Assembly: GCA_945873105.1 (NCBI GenBank)
Contig: CAMCBW010000014.1
Location: 1-64,000 of the forward strand
Direction of reading: 5' to 3'
Length of the DNA: 64,000 nucleotides
Source: Tangfeifania diversioriginum
GTDB taxonomy: Bacteria > Bacteroidota > Bacteroidia > Bacteroidales > Prolixibacteraceae
Shown one piece after another: positions 17,614 through 26,383 of the stretch (within the stretch, counting starts at the first letter, position 1; each line of letters opens with the position of its first letter). The position numbers were made by a program, and so were the translations under genes. The notes beneath the pieces were generated by a model, which had not been told where the DNA came from, made no database searches, and saw only the letters and a list, made by a program, of their open reading frames with translations.

Positions 17614-20600
17614 TTAAATCAGTTGATTTTTCTTAAAATTCTCCGCTTGTTCAAAAATCTCCACATATACTTCATCCCGTTCAACCGGTGGATAGCCAAA
17701 CTCATCCAAGAGCAGTATTAATCCCACTTTAAGGGCTGATTTTATATCATCACGTCGGTTCCAGTCGGGGAATTTCGCCTGACCTTCCACCAATTCCTTG
17801 ACTGCCTTTGCCAGTTCTATCAGCTTATCTTCCGGATAAGTGAAGTCGTACTTGATGCACAACTCTTTCAGAATATCATAGAAAGCCTTCTCTTCGAAGT
17901 CTATACCCAGGGCGTCTCCTGCAGAAAATTCCTTGTGTACCTCCCAAATCATGTTGGTCAGTTGCTCTGCCATTTCCTCAAAGACTTCACTGCGTAAAAT
18001 GTCATTTTCGTCTCTTTGATTGTAGAGTTCAACCAGGAACTGCATTTTTTTGGTGAAGTCAATTCCCTTGACCCTGTTGACTTTCCTCAATTCGCCAATG
18101 ACTTTTGCCAACAGCTGTTGAAGCAACTTAATTTTGGTGTTGGGCAACTTGATCTTGTCAATTTTTGCCAGATAATCCTCATCGAACAGATCTTGTTCGG
18201 TCTCATCTTCATTCCCCAATTTGAAGATCTCTTCCACACCATCGCTTTGCAAGGCATCCTTGATCATTTCTCTGACTCTGGCATTCATCTGGGCCGTATC
18301 TGGGGCATTGCCCCTGGTGAGTTTGAAAACAATGGAACGGACTGCCAGGTAAAAATGGATGGTATCTTTCTCCGTTTGTGTCAGCTGCTCGCTTCCGGAA
18401 CAGATATCATAAGCCGCCTTCAACCGCTTGACCATGTCCATGAACCGGGTCTCAAAATCTTTGGTTTGCTGTACAAACTCGGCCGCTAAGTTCAACGTAT
18501 TCAATTGCTGGAGGGTCGTGCCCTTGAAATATTTAGAACTGTCGAAAGTGTGCAACAATTTGGCCAGCAGATCGAGGTGATTCCTGACGATGATGATCGA
18601 TTCGGCGATCTCCTCAAAGTTGTCCTTGTCACCTTCACTGTATTGCTTGAGCGCCAGATTCATCTGCTTTTTGATGCCGATGTAATCGACCACCAATCCT
18701 TTGTTCTTTCCCTCAAATTTGCGGTTGACCCGCGAAATGGTTTGAATCAGGCTGTGCTGCTGGATGGGTTTGTCGATGTAGATCGAGTCGAGGAAGGGTA
18801 CATCGAAGCCGGTAAGCCACATATCCACCACGATGGCAATCTTGAAATTGGATTTCTCGTTTTTGAATTGTCGGTCCAACTCTTTGCGGTACTCTTTGGT
18901 GCCCAATAGCTTGTAGAACTCCTCCGGATCGTCCTGCCCCCTGGTCATGATCATCTTGATCCGCTCCATCGGTTTTAACTCCCGTTTCTCTTTGTCGGAT
19001 AGTTCAACCCCCTCTTCGGATGCCCGTATCTCATTCCATTCGGGTCTCAATTCGATGATATTCTTGTACAGTTCCCAGGCAATCTCCCTGTTGCTGCAAA
19101 CAAACATGGCTTTGCCTACCACCGTGGCACCCTCCGAAACCCTGTTTTCATAGTGTTTCACAAAATCTTCTGCAACGGCTTGCAAACGGTCGGGATCGCC
19201 AAGGATGGCATACATATTGGCCGACTCCTGTTTGCTTTGGTCGACCTGGTACTCATTGGCTCCGGCTGCTGCAGCCTCTTCGTAGTATTTTTCAATCTTC
19301 TCCAGTTCACCATTTTTCAGAGCTACTTTGGCGGCCCTGCCTTCGTAAACGATTCTTACAGTGATTTCATCCTTAACCGATTCGGTCATGGTATAGGCAT
19401 CCACCACTTTGCCAAATACATCCAGTGTGGCATCGATCGGCGTACCGGTGAAACCTACAAAGGTTGCACCAGGCAGCGAGTCGTGCAGGTATTTGGCGAA
19501 TCCGAATGTTTTGGTAACTCCTTTGTCCGTCACCCGTATCTTCTGGTCAAGATTCACCTGACTGCGGTGAGCTTCGTCCGAAATGCAAATGACGTTGGTA
19601 CGGTTGGTCAACAACTCCGTGTCTTCCGTAAACTTGTGGATGGTAGTCAGAAATACCCCTCCGCTTTGCCTGCCCTGCAACAACTCCCGCAGGTGGGTGC
19701 GACTTTCGACGCTAACCACGGTATTGTCTCCGATGAAATTTTTCGCGTTGGTAAACTGCCCGGACAATTGGTCGTCGAGATCGGTACGATCGGTTATCAA
19801 TACGATGGTTGGACTACCGAAATACTCACTCTTCATCAAAAGCCGGGTCAGGTAGAGCATGGTAAAACTCTTGCCGCAACCTGTGGCGCCAAAGTAGGTG
19901 CCTCCCTTCCCGCTTCCCTCCGGTTTTTGTGCTTTTTGGATGTTGTCGTACAAGGCCCTGGCCGCATAGTATTGCGGATAGCGGCAAACTATCTTCTCGT
20001 TCTTTTTGGAGCTGTCGGGAATGTAAACAAAGTTGCGGAGGATATCCCGGAACCTGTTCTTGTGGAACATCCCCTGTACCATGGTAAACATGCTGTCGAT
20101 CCCATCCACCTCCTTTGCCAGCCCAGCCACCCTGCGCCAGGCATAGAAAAATTCGTAGGGGGCAAAGAAGGAGCCGGCCTTGTTGTTGATCCCGTCGCTG
20201 ATGACACAAAAGGCGTTGTATTTGAAGAGTTCGGGGATGTCGCGGCGGTAACGAAAAGTCAACTGCTTATAGGCATCGAAGATGGTCGCCTCTTCGCGAA
20301 TGGCGCTCTTGAATTCGAAGACTACCACAGGGATCCCATTGATGTAAACAATCCCGTCCGGAATCCGCTTTTCATTTCCGGTAATCTCTAATTGATTGAC
20401 AAATTTGTAACTGTTGTTGTCCTGCTCGTATTTTTTGTCCTTCTCGGCCGCAATGGTTAAGAGTTGATCTGCCGATGGCTGAAAATGTCTGTTCAGTCCA
20501 GCATAGTCGATCAGCTGAATATACATATCCTTCTGGCTCCGGTTTTCCCTTTTCAGGATAAAGCCATCCGAAAGCATCCGCATAAAGGTTTTGTTGCTCT

Positions 20601-20829
20601 CGTACAGGTCAGAAGAAGGCAGTGATTTGAGTTGAAGAACAATTGATTTTACCTCGTTGACTGTAATACCCTGTTCGGCATACTGGCTCAGCAAAAAATG
20701 CTCCAGGTCCGCTTCAATCAGCACCTCCTCGGGTTTGCGGGAGATGGTAAGGCCATGCTGATGGGAATATCCTTCCAGCCCCAACAACTCGGTAAATGCC
20801 TGTTCCAGTTTTTCTTCGGTGAACTTCAT
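17614..20829 (-). CDS. hsdR: Type I restriction endonuclease, R subunit (second locus)
   Basis: A 1,071-residue HsdR. The PD-(D/E)xK nuclease shows D158 and E172-F-K174, Walker A GATGCGKS lies at 314-321 and DEAH at 418-421. FTGTP and the motif VI region LIQTISRVNRKFEGK follow, so all functional motifs are present. It is only distantly similar to the other HsdR in this window, so the two R-M systems are separate families. Its start overlaps the end of the AlbA_2 gene by 4 bp. It looks more GC-rich than the first locus. Confidence 0.96.
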   Translation of the reverse strand: MKFTEEKLEQAFTELLGLEGYSHQHGLTISRKPEEVLIEADLEHFLLSQYAEQGITVNEVKSIVLQLKSLPSSDLYESNKTFMRMLSDGFILKRENRSQKDMYIQLIDYAGLNRHFQPSADQLLTIAAEKDKKYEQDNNSYKFVNQLEITGNEKRIPDGIVYINGIPVVVFEFKSAIREEATIFDAYKQLTFRYRRDIPELFKYNAFCVISDGINNKAGSFFAPYEFFYAWRRVAGLAKEVDGIDSMFTMVQGMFHKNRFRDILRNFVYIPDSSKKNEKIVCRYPQYYAARALYDNIQKAQKPEGSGKGGTYFGATGCGKSFTMLYLTRLLMKSEYFGSPTIVLITDRTDLDDQLSGQFTNAKNFIGDNTVVSVESRTHLRELLQGRQSGGVFLTTIHKFTEDTELLTNRTNVICISDEAHRSQVNLDQKIRVTDKGVTKTFGFAKYLHDSLPGATFVGFTGTPIDATLDVFGKVVDAYTMTESVKDEITVRIVYEGRAAKVALKNGELEKIEKYYEEAAAAGANEYQVDQSKQESANMYAILGDPDRLQAVAEDFVKHYENRVSEGATVVGKAMFVCSNREIAWELYKNIIELRPEWNEIRASEEGVELSDKEKRELKPMERIKMIMTRGQDDPEEFYKLLGTKEYRKELDRQFKNEKSNFKIAIVVDMWLTGFDVPFLDSIYIDKPIQQHSLIQTISRVNRKFEGKNKGLVVDYIGIKKQMNLALKQYSEGDKDNFEEIAESIIIVRNHLDLLAKLLHTFDSSKYFKGTTLQQLNTLNLAAEFVQQTKDFETRFMDMVKRLKAAYDICSGSEQLTQTEKDTIHFYLAVRSIVFKLTRGNAPDTAQMNARVREMIKDALQSDGVEEIFKLGNEDETEQDLFDEDYLAKIDKIKLPNTKIKLLQQLLAKVIGELRKVNRVKGIDFTKKMQFLVELYNQRDENDILRSEVFEEMAEQLTNMIWEVHKEFSAGDALGIDFEEKAFYDILKELCIKYDFTYPEDKLIELAKAVKELVEGQAKFPDWNRRDDIKSALKVGLILLLDEFGYPPVERDEVYVEIFEQAENFKKNQLI

Positions 20830-22232
20830 CTTTTATACAGTATTTTCCAAAATCCACGTGTTCCCCCTTCACGTCTAATTAATCCCTTTTCTTTAAGAAT
20901 ATCTAAATGAGCCTGAGCAGCGGAAACGTTTATGTTTAATTGCTCTGCCAATTTCCTTTTACTGATTTTATTATGTTCCTCAATAATTTGTAAAACTTCT
21001 TGTTGCCTATCGGTTAGATGATAGATTAGACTACCATCTTGACCGCCTATTTCACTACCTATTGGACCACCTATTGGACCACCTATTGGACCACCTACTT
21101 GACCAACAATTGCACTACCTATTGCACCACCATTCTGAACTTTAAATATAGTTATTTGAATACCCCCATCCATCTCACACATTTCAGGTTCTGGCAGCAT
21201 AGCTTCTTTACAGGCATTGATGATTTTTAGCGTACCGCGTCCCCAGGTATCGATGTAGCCTGCCTTGAAACAGGCATCGGCTATCTTGGGATTGCGCGGG
21301 CGTGAACTGTGGTCACGTTTCAGGCTCTCCATATCCATTCCAAGCGGCAAAGTACCTTCGTTCCAAATGGATAATTTGTTGTCAAATACCCGAATTTGGA
21401 CCGAAGCACCCATGTAGGTACGGTGCACCAGGGCATTTAACAGCATTTCACGCAATGCCGCAACCGGGTATTCGCCTTCTTCTATTCGGTGCAACCCTTT
21501 AAAATCTATTTTTTTCGTCAGAAACTTGTAATTGAGCTGTGTCTCAACCTCAGAAAGTAAATGGACCAAATTGCCCTCAATAACCTCCTGAAATTTCAAA
21601 TCTGAACCATCCCTGCCAAAACGACCAATTTTAACCGCGATGTTGGGGTAGAAACGGTTCGGGTCTTTGCCGAAAAGGATCAGGGCTGCCCGTTTGATTT
21701 TATTGCCATCGAGCAGCCGAAGTTTATCGAGCAGATCGGAAGTTGATAACCCTTTGGTATCTGGCATTCTACCGCTTTCTTCACCCTCCTCAATAAAACG
21801 GGACAGGCTAATTTCATCAATATCTGTAATTTTAGCCGCTTCTTCGGGTACTTCGTCCCAGCTTTTACCTGATTTTTTCAACAAGAACTCAGTTAGTTCT
21901 ACGCCTGTCAGTTCCAATTTCGTACTTCCCGAAAGATAATAGTAACGGCCCCTCAACGAAACTGGCACTGAATAGGGATTGACTTTAATCGTGATGTATT
22001 TCTTTCCTTCTTCATCTTGCAATTGTACATCGCAGATAATCCCCATGGCGTTACAGATTTTATTGGGGATATCTTCCAACAATTTGGCATAATTGGCTAG
22101 GTGCACTACCTTCCCTGAATCGTCTCGGCCAATATAAATATCTCCACCAATGGCGTTGGCAAACCCGCAAATCCATTTCAGGTAATCGTCGTGCCAACTT
22201 TGCTTGTATTCTATGTTTTGCTGTTCGGGCAT
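20826..22232 (-). CDS. AlbA_2 domain putative ATP-binding protein with tetrapeptide-repeat linker
   Basis: A 468-residue protein. An AlbA_2 (Schlafen-like) domain lies at about 1-115 (IGGDIYIG at 28-35), and an HATPase_c_4-like segment has REMLLNALVHRTY at 261-273. The linker at about 368-400 is built of eight four-residue units (GGAI, GSAI, VGQV, GGPI three times, GSEI, GGQD), and a winged-helix tail covers 405-460. It is the second-locus counterpart of the protein at 4149-5594. Its stop overlaps hsdR by 4 bp. The function in restriction is unknown. Confidence 0.85.
   Translation of the reverse strand: MPEQQNIEYKQSWHDDYLKWICGFANAIGGDIYIGRDDSGKVVHLANYAKLLEDIPNKICNAMGIICDVQLQDEEGKKYITIKVNPYSVPVSLRGRYYYLSGSTKLELTGVELTEFLLKKSGKSWDEVPEEAAKITDIDEISLSRFIEEGEESGRMPDTKGLSTSDLLDKLRLLDGNKIKRAALILFGKDPNRFYPNIAVKIGRFGRDGSDLKFQEVIEGNLVHLLSEVETQLNYKFLTKKIDFKGLHRIEEGEYPVAALREMLLNALVHRTYMGASVQIRVFDNKLSIWNEGTLPLGMDMESLKRDHSSRPRNPKIADACFKAGYIDTWGRGTLKIINACKEAMLPEPEMCEMDGGIQITIFKVQNGGAIGSAIVGQVGGPIGGPIGGPIGSEIGGQDGSLIYHLTDRQQEVLQIIEEHNKISKRKLAEQLNINVSAAQAHLDILKEKGLIRREGGTRGFWKILYKR
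21037..21132. repeat. 12-bp tandem repeats in the AlbA_2 gene
   Basis: Degenerate 12-bp units, with three identical copies of ATTGGACCACCT at 21061-21096. Each encodes four residues, so copy-number changes would lengthen or shorten the linker without shifting frame. Confidence 0.85.
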
Positions 22233-22260
22233 AGACTTTCTAATTTTTCCTAGGTGAATT

Positions 22261-22925
22261 TCATTTCTCAGGTTTTCCTAGTTTCTTCATATCTTCCTCA
22301 ATTTCTTTCAGACTTTGCTCTTTCTCTGCCGCAGCTTGAGCGATTTTGTATTTTTCAAACTCTACATCTGATTTCTTTAACGCTTTCTCGTGACTGATAT
22401 TCCCTGCATGGGTGAGCAATTCTCTTCGGTTCTGGTGGTATAGATGTCTTTGATTTTCTGGTAGAAGAACCGTTCTGAAAGGCGTATTTCCCTGATACGT
22501 TCCTGCAATTCAGTGAAATAGTTCATGGAACTGCCCGACTTGAAACGATCGTCGTTAAGCGCGAAACCTTTGATAATGTACTCTTTTAGTCTTTGGGTGG
22601 CCCAAATCCGAAACTGGGTGCCCTGAAGTGATTTCACCCTGTAACCTACCGAAATAATTAGATCGAGATTGTAATGGTCAATTTCCCGTTCTACCACCCG
22701 GATGCCTTCCTGACGAACCTGTCGGAATTTCCGACAAGTTCGATTTAGTTCCAATTCACCTTCCTCATACACATTGGCGATGTGTTCGGCTACTGTGCTT
22801 CGGCCTTTGCCAAACAGTTCGGCCATCTGCTCCTGCGTAAGCCAGACGGTCTCTTCCTCCAGGCGAACATCAATCTTGATGTGGCCATCGGGGTTTTGGT
22901 AGATAAGGATTTCGCTGTTGTTCAT
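22261..22925 (-). pseudogene. RhuM-family protein, internally deleted and frameshifted
   Basis: From the ATG at 22923-22925 the protein matches the RhuM (virulence RhuM/Fic-associated) family: WLTQEQMAELFGKGRSTVAE, then NLDLIISVGYRVKS, then IRLSERFFYQKIKDIY. The frame then runs into unrelated residues and stops at 22377. In another frame, from about 22425 down to the stop at 22261, the sequence resumes as RELLTHAGNISHEKA then VEFEKYKIAQ, which fits the family C-terminus. About 110 residues are missing and the frame is broken near 22415-22425. A longer open frame reaches 23024, but it overlaps the upstream gene and its first 33 residues are not family-like. A short alternative-frame remnant (ending at 22927, with WNEYDQQE) lies just upstream. 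Confidence 0.75.
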
Positions 22926-23017
22926 ATTATTCCTGTTGATCGTATTCGTTCCAATAAACCATCGCCCCGTCGAGGTCGATGGTTTTGTAATATTCCAACA
23001 ACCGGATAAACAGATTT

Positions 23018-24205
23018 TCACCAATTCCGTGGTTGGCCAATATTCATCGCTTTCAATCGTGACTCCACGAATTTTTGTATATCATTTTTCGATGGAAGAT
23101 TTATAAGATATTCTTTAACAAATACATTCTCTTTGGCGGTCGTGGCATATTTAACCATTGTTTTTTTACTTTGTGTGCAAAGCAATATGCCAATTGGTTG
23201 GCGGTCGTGTTCATGCATTATTTCATGTTTGTAATATTGCAAATAGACTTCTAATTGCCCAATATGCTCATGTTTGAATTCATCGTTTTTAATTTCGATT
23301 AATACATGTGAGCGTAAAATGCGGTGGTAGAATACCAGATCAATGTAAAAATATTCGTCATCAATAAGAATCCGTTTCTGGCGTGCTTCGAAACAGAAAC
23401 CATTGCCTAATTCCAATAAAAACATTTGCATATGGTCAATCAATGCTTGTTCTATATCAGTTTCTTCCATGATTTCTTTTACCGGAAGATCCAGAAACTC
23501 GAATGTCATCGGATTTTTAAACACATCGGCAGGTTCTATTTGTTCTGCTTTCTGGTGTGCCAAATGGCTGAGTTTATCCTTGTTTTTGGATAAACCAGAC
23601 CGCTCAAAATAAAGTGTCGCAATTTGCCTTTTTAGTTCGCTTACGCTCCATGTGCCGTTAATGCACTCCACTTCGTAGAAGGTTCGTTTTAAAGGATCTT
23701 CTATTTTTATTAACTCTACTAAATGGCTAAACGACAATTTCCTGACAATTTTATTTGCATCTACTTTTAACGACTTGTCAATAGCGCACTTACGAATTCT
23801 ATTTACAATATTCTCAAGCCAATTGAATTCGTCAGATGGCATCTGACATATTTCAAAATCAAGAATATTAAGTAATTGTAATTTGTCAGTCGATGTCTGA
23901 CGAATTTGATCTGGAAAAGTTGCTTCCAAAACAAATTCAAATAGGTAGGAATAATACAAATAAAATGTACGACTTTGCTTAAGATTCGTCTCCGATAATC
24001 CCTTTATGCCAATCTCTTTAACCAATCGGGGCAGTATACCTGTACCATAACTGGCTCTGTCTTCACCGTTTTGTTCATATTCGACAATATAAGCCCCAAT
24101 CCACCAATTGCGAAGCGTGAGTGCAGTATTGACTGCCGCTGTTGCTTGCCGGTAAAATTTATTGTGAATTGTTGCAATCTGACTTGCTAATATCTTTAAA
24201 TCCAT
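23018..24205 (-). CDS. DUF1016 / YhcG-type PD-(D/E)xK nuclease family protein
   Basis: A 395-residue protein with the N-terminal YhcG winged-helix domain at about 1-180 and a C-terminal PD-(D/E)xK domain. The catalytic residues are D289 (YIDLVFYH), E304-I-K306 and Q317. The family is common beside type I R-M genes; its members are predicted nucleases of unknown role. The catalytic set is complete, unlike the related gene at 26364-27152. It lies between hsdS (85-bp gap) and the RhuM remnant. Confidence 0.88.
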   Translation of the reverse strand: MDLKILASQIATIHNKFYRQATAAVNTALTLRNWWIGAYIVEYEQNGEDRASYGTGILPRLVKEIGIKGLSETNLKQSRTFYLYYSYLFEFVLEATFPDQIRQTSTDKLQLLNILDFEICQMPSDEFNWLENIVNRIRKCAIDKSLKVDANKIVRKLSFSHLVELIKIEDPLKRTFYEVECINGTWSVSELKRQIATLYFERSGLSKNKDKLSHLAHQKAEQIEPADVFKNPMTFEFLDLPVKEIMEETDIEQALIDHMQMFLLELGNGFCFEARQKRILIDDEYFYIDLVFYHRILRSHVLIEIKNDEFKHEHIGQLEVYLQYYKHEIMHEHDRQPIGILLCTQSKKTMVKYATTAKENVFVKEYLINLPSKNDIQKFVESRLKAMNIGQPRNW

Positions 24206-24290
24206 ATTCTTTAATGGTTATTGTCTATTGGCATCTTCATTAATATGCTGTCGTTTAATCATTTTTAAAATGTTGCAATTTTCTTATCGG

Positions 24291-25391
24291 TTAGTTTTCT
24301 ATGGTCGCAAGTTTGGAAAGAAGTAAATCTTTCAATTCTGTTAGCTTTTGGTTTTCTTTGTTCTTATCTTCAATTTCCTTCATTATTGTATTTGCAACTT
24401 TATCAAATTTCATTTGTAGAACAGATGGAGGTAGCAACGCTTCTTGAAAATACAAATCACCTGCTGTAATCATTGATTGTGCAGAGCCACTATCCAACGA
24501 TTTCAAATCAGAATTCTTTAAATAGTAATAGAGATACATTTTTGAAATAGAAGGATTATCAACTTCAACTACTATACTGAGATTTGTAATAAATGAAAAC
24601 CTTGGAGATAGTCTAACCTCTCCTGTTCCGCTTACTCCTCGGCATAAAACTAAAATTTGGGGTTCTTCATACATATATTCTGAATAGTATCCCCGAACTC
24701 CATAACCAGAAAAAACAGGATAACCTTTTTCTAAAAACAATTCCGAGTCAAGCATTTTACCATATTTCATTTTGGTAAATTTCTCCAACTTTTCAATCCT
24801 CCACCCTTCAGGCAAATTCTCTCTATCAACCCCATCCACAAACCACTGCTTGTAAATGGCTTGTGCGGTTTCTTCCAGTTTTTGAATCAGTTGCTGGTTA
24901 AGGGCTATGCGGTTTTGGATGACGTTGTACTCTTTGACTATTTCGCGTTGCTTGGTGATGGAAGGGATGGGCAAGCGTGTGTTGCACATTTCCTCCCATC
25001 CAAAAATTTCTCTTGCACTTCCGTGGCTCATAAACCTGGCATAGCGGTCAAATTCCGGTCGCCTGAACCACATCATAAGATATTCCGGAAGCAACTCATT
25101 CGTATCTTTAACTTCGAATGGAGTGTAAGCCTGCGAAACAATGGCTTCATCGTAATCTTCCAGTAAAGCAATCGAAATTTTATCACCGTTCCGTGATGTT
25201 ACCGGCCCATAAGCAAATTGATTTCGTTTAATAATTTTGTAAGTTGACATATCCGTACCAATGGTATTGGCAATGGATGGAATAAATTTCTTTTGGATAC
25301 TGACTCCTAAAAGCAGATCGACTTCCAACTTCGTATCACGGTTATTAACCTCCCTGATAAAATCGCCTAAGGGCTTATAGTTTGACTTCAT
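24291..25391 (-). CDS. hsdS: Type I restriction enzyme specificity subunit (second locus)
   Basis: A 366-residue HsdS. TRD1 spans about 1-140, and the first conserved helical region contains RIALNQQLIQKLEETAQAIY near 172-191. TRD2 starts after LPEGWRIEKL near 205 and ends in the second helical tail (KENQKLTELKDLLLSKL). It is somewhat shorter than the first-locus HsdS but has both TRDs. Its ATG overlaps the fic stop by 4 bp. The first 21 bp are nearly identical to the start of fic. Confidence 0.93.
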   Translation of the reverse strand: MKSNYKPLGDFIREVNNRDTKLEVDLLLGVSIQKKFIPSIANTIGTDMSTYKIIKRNQFAYGPVTSRNGDKISIALLEDYDEAIVSQAYTPFEVKDTNELLPEYLMMWFRRPEFDRYARFMSHGSAREIFGWEEMCNTRLPIPSITKQREIVKEYNVIQNRIALNQQLIQKLEETAQAIYKQWFVDGVDRENLPEGWRIEKLEKFTKMKYGKMLDSELFLEKGYPVFSGYGVRGYYSEYMYEEPQILVLCRGVSGTGEVRLSPRFSFITNLSIVVEVDNPSISKMYLYYYLKNSDLKSLDSGSAQSMITAGDLYFQEALLPPSVLQMKFDKVANTIMKEIEDKNKENQKLTELKDLLLSKLATIEN

Positions 25392-26383
25392 TCCTTGGTT
25401 TTAATAAAATATCCCCCCGTTTTGGGCGCACCCACAAAAATGATTTTGTTCATTTCCCTAAGTCGGGCAATGTGTTTGTCGACTGTTTTGATGGGTATAT
25501 GGGTGTGCCTGGCAATCAATGGCTTTCTGCAACCTTCGTTTTGCGCGATAAAATCGTACACAGGTTTTACTACCCCATTTACTACCCCATTTGCTACCCC
25601 ATTTGCTATTTCTTTCAACGGTTCCCCCTGTCGTTTCCGGAGCGTATCCAGGATTTTTTCGAGCATAAATTCCACGAAGAAGGCGCAATCCGCAGCTCCA
25701 GTGCTTTGGTTGATGGCTTCATAGTATTGTTGCTGGTGCTGAAAGACAATATTTTCGACCGGCAAATGGGCAAAAATGGGGTGCAATTGGGTCAGTACAA
25801 GCGACTGCCACAATCTGCCCATGCGTCCGTTGCCATCTGAAAATGGATGTACAAACTCAAACTCATAATGAAACACGCAGCTTTTGAGCAGCAAGTGATC
25901 GTCCGATCCTTTGAGCCATCCAAACAGATCGTCCATCAACAGCGGGACGCGGTGGGCCGGCGGGGCAATGTGTACGGCCCGGGTCCCCGAAAACACCCCA
26001 ACTCCTCCCCTACGAAAATGGCCGGCATCGTCTACCAGTGCCTCCATCATCAAGCCATGGGCTTTCAGCAAATCTTTTACCAGGTATGGATTTAAAGAGG
26101 CAAACGCATCATAGGTTTTGATCGCATTCTTTACCTCCTGAATTTCGCGCAAAGGTGCTACGATGTGTTTGCCTTCGAGGAAATCGGTGATCAAGCTTTC
26201 GGAGAGGGTGTTGCCTTCGATGGCCAGGGAGCCCTGGATGGTTTTTATTCGGTTTATTTTCCGTAGCCTTAAATTTGGCTCTTTCATAAAAGTCAATCTT
26301 TCGACAGCGGCAGCAATCTTAGCTACAAGATTGACAATCTCGGAAGTAATGGTAAATGGGGGTTTATAGCTTGATTTCATCAT
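25388..26383 (-). CDS. Fic-domain protein with N-terminal inhibitory motif
   Basis: A 331-residue Fic protein. The catalytic motif HPFSDGNGRMGR lies at 179-190 and is canonical, so transfer of AMP or another nucleotide group to a hydroxyl side chain is expected. The N-terminal inhibitory motif SLAIEGN at 52-58 marks a self-inhibited class II Fic. A linker of NGVA-NGVV-NGVV at 261-272 precedes a winged-helix DNA-binding tail (about 275-330). It overlaps the DUF1016 gene by 20 bp and hsdS by 4 bp. Insertion of a Fic protein between accessory and specificity genes is typical of variable R-M loci; its target is unknown. Confidence 0.93.
   Translation of the reverse strand: MMKSSYKPPFTITSEIVNLVAKIAAAVERLTFMKEPNLRLRKINRIKTIQGSLAIEGNTLSESLITDFLEGKHIVAPLREIQEVKNAIKTYDAFASLNPYLVKDLLKAHGLMMEALVDDAGHFRRGGVGVFSGTRAVHIAPPAHRVPLLMDDLFGWLKGSDDHLLLKSCVFHYEFEFVHPFSDGNGRMGRLWQSLVLTQLHPIFAHLPVENIVFQHQQQYYEAINQSTGAADCAFFVEFMLEKILDTLRKRQGEPLKEIANGVANGVVNGVVKPVYDFIAQNEGCRKPLIARHTHIPIKTVDKHIARLREMNKIIFVGAPKTGGYFIKTKE
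25571..25606. repeat. 12-bp tandem repeat in fic
   Basis: Three copies of TACCCCATTT(A/G)C, coding for NGVV-type tetrapeptides on the minus strand. They lie in the linker before the winged helix. The length change per copy is four residues in frame. Confidence 0.85.

Noticed and set aside
19153-20391. A 412-codon open frame opposite the second hsdR
   Set aside because: It is antisense to an HsdR gene with intact motifs. The translation has no recognisable domain and the frame is open because of codon bias.
22926-23024. Extended N-terminus of the RhuM remnant
   Set aside because: The extra 33 residues overlap the DUF1016 gene end and do not resemble the RhuM family, whose typical start is at the ATG 22923-22925.
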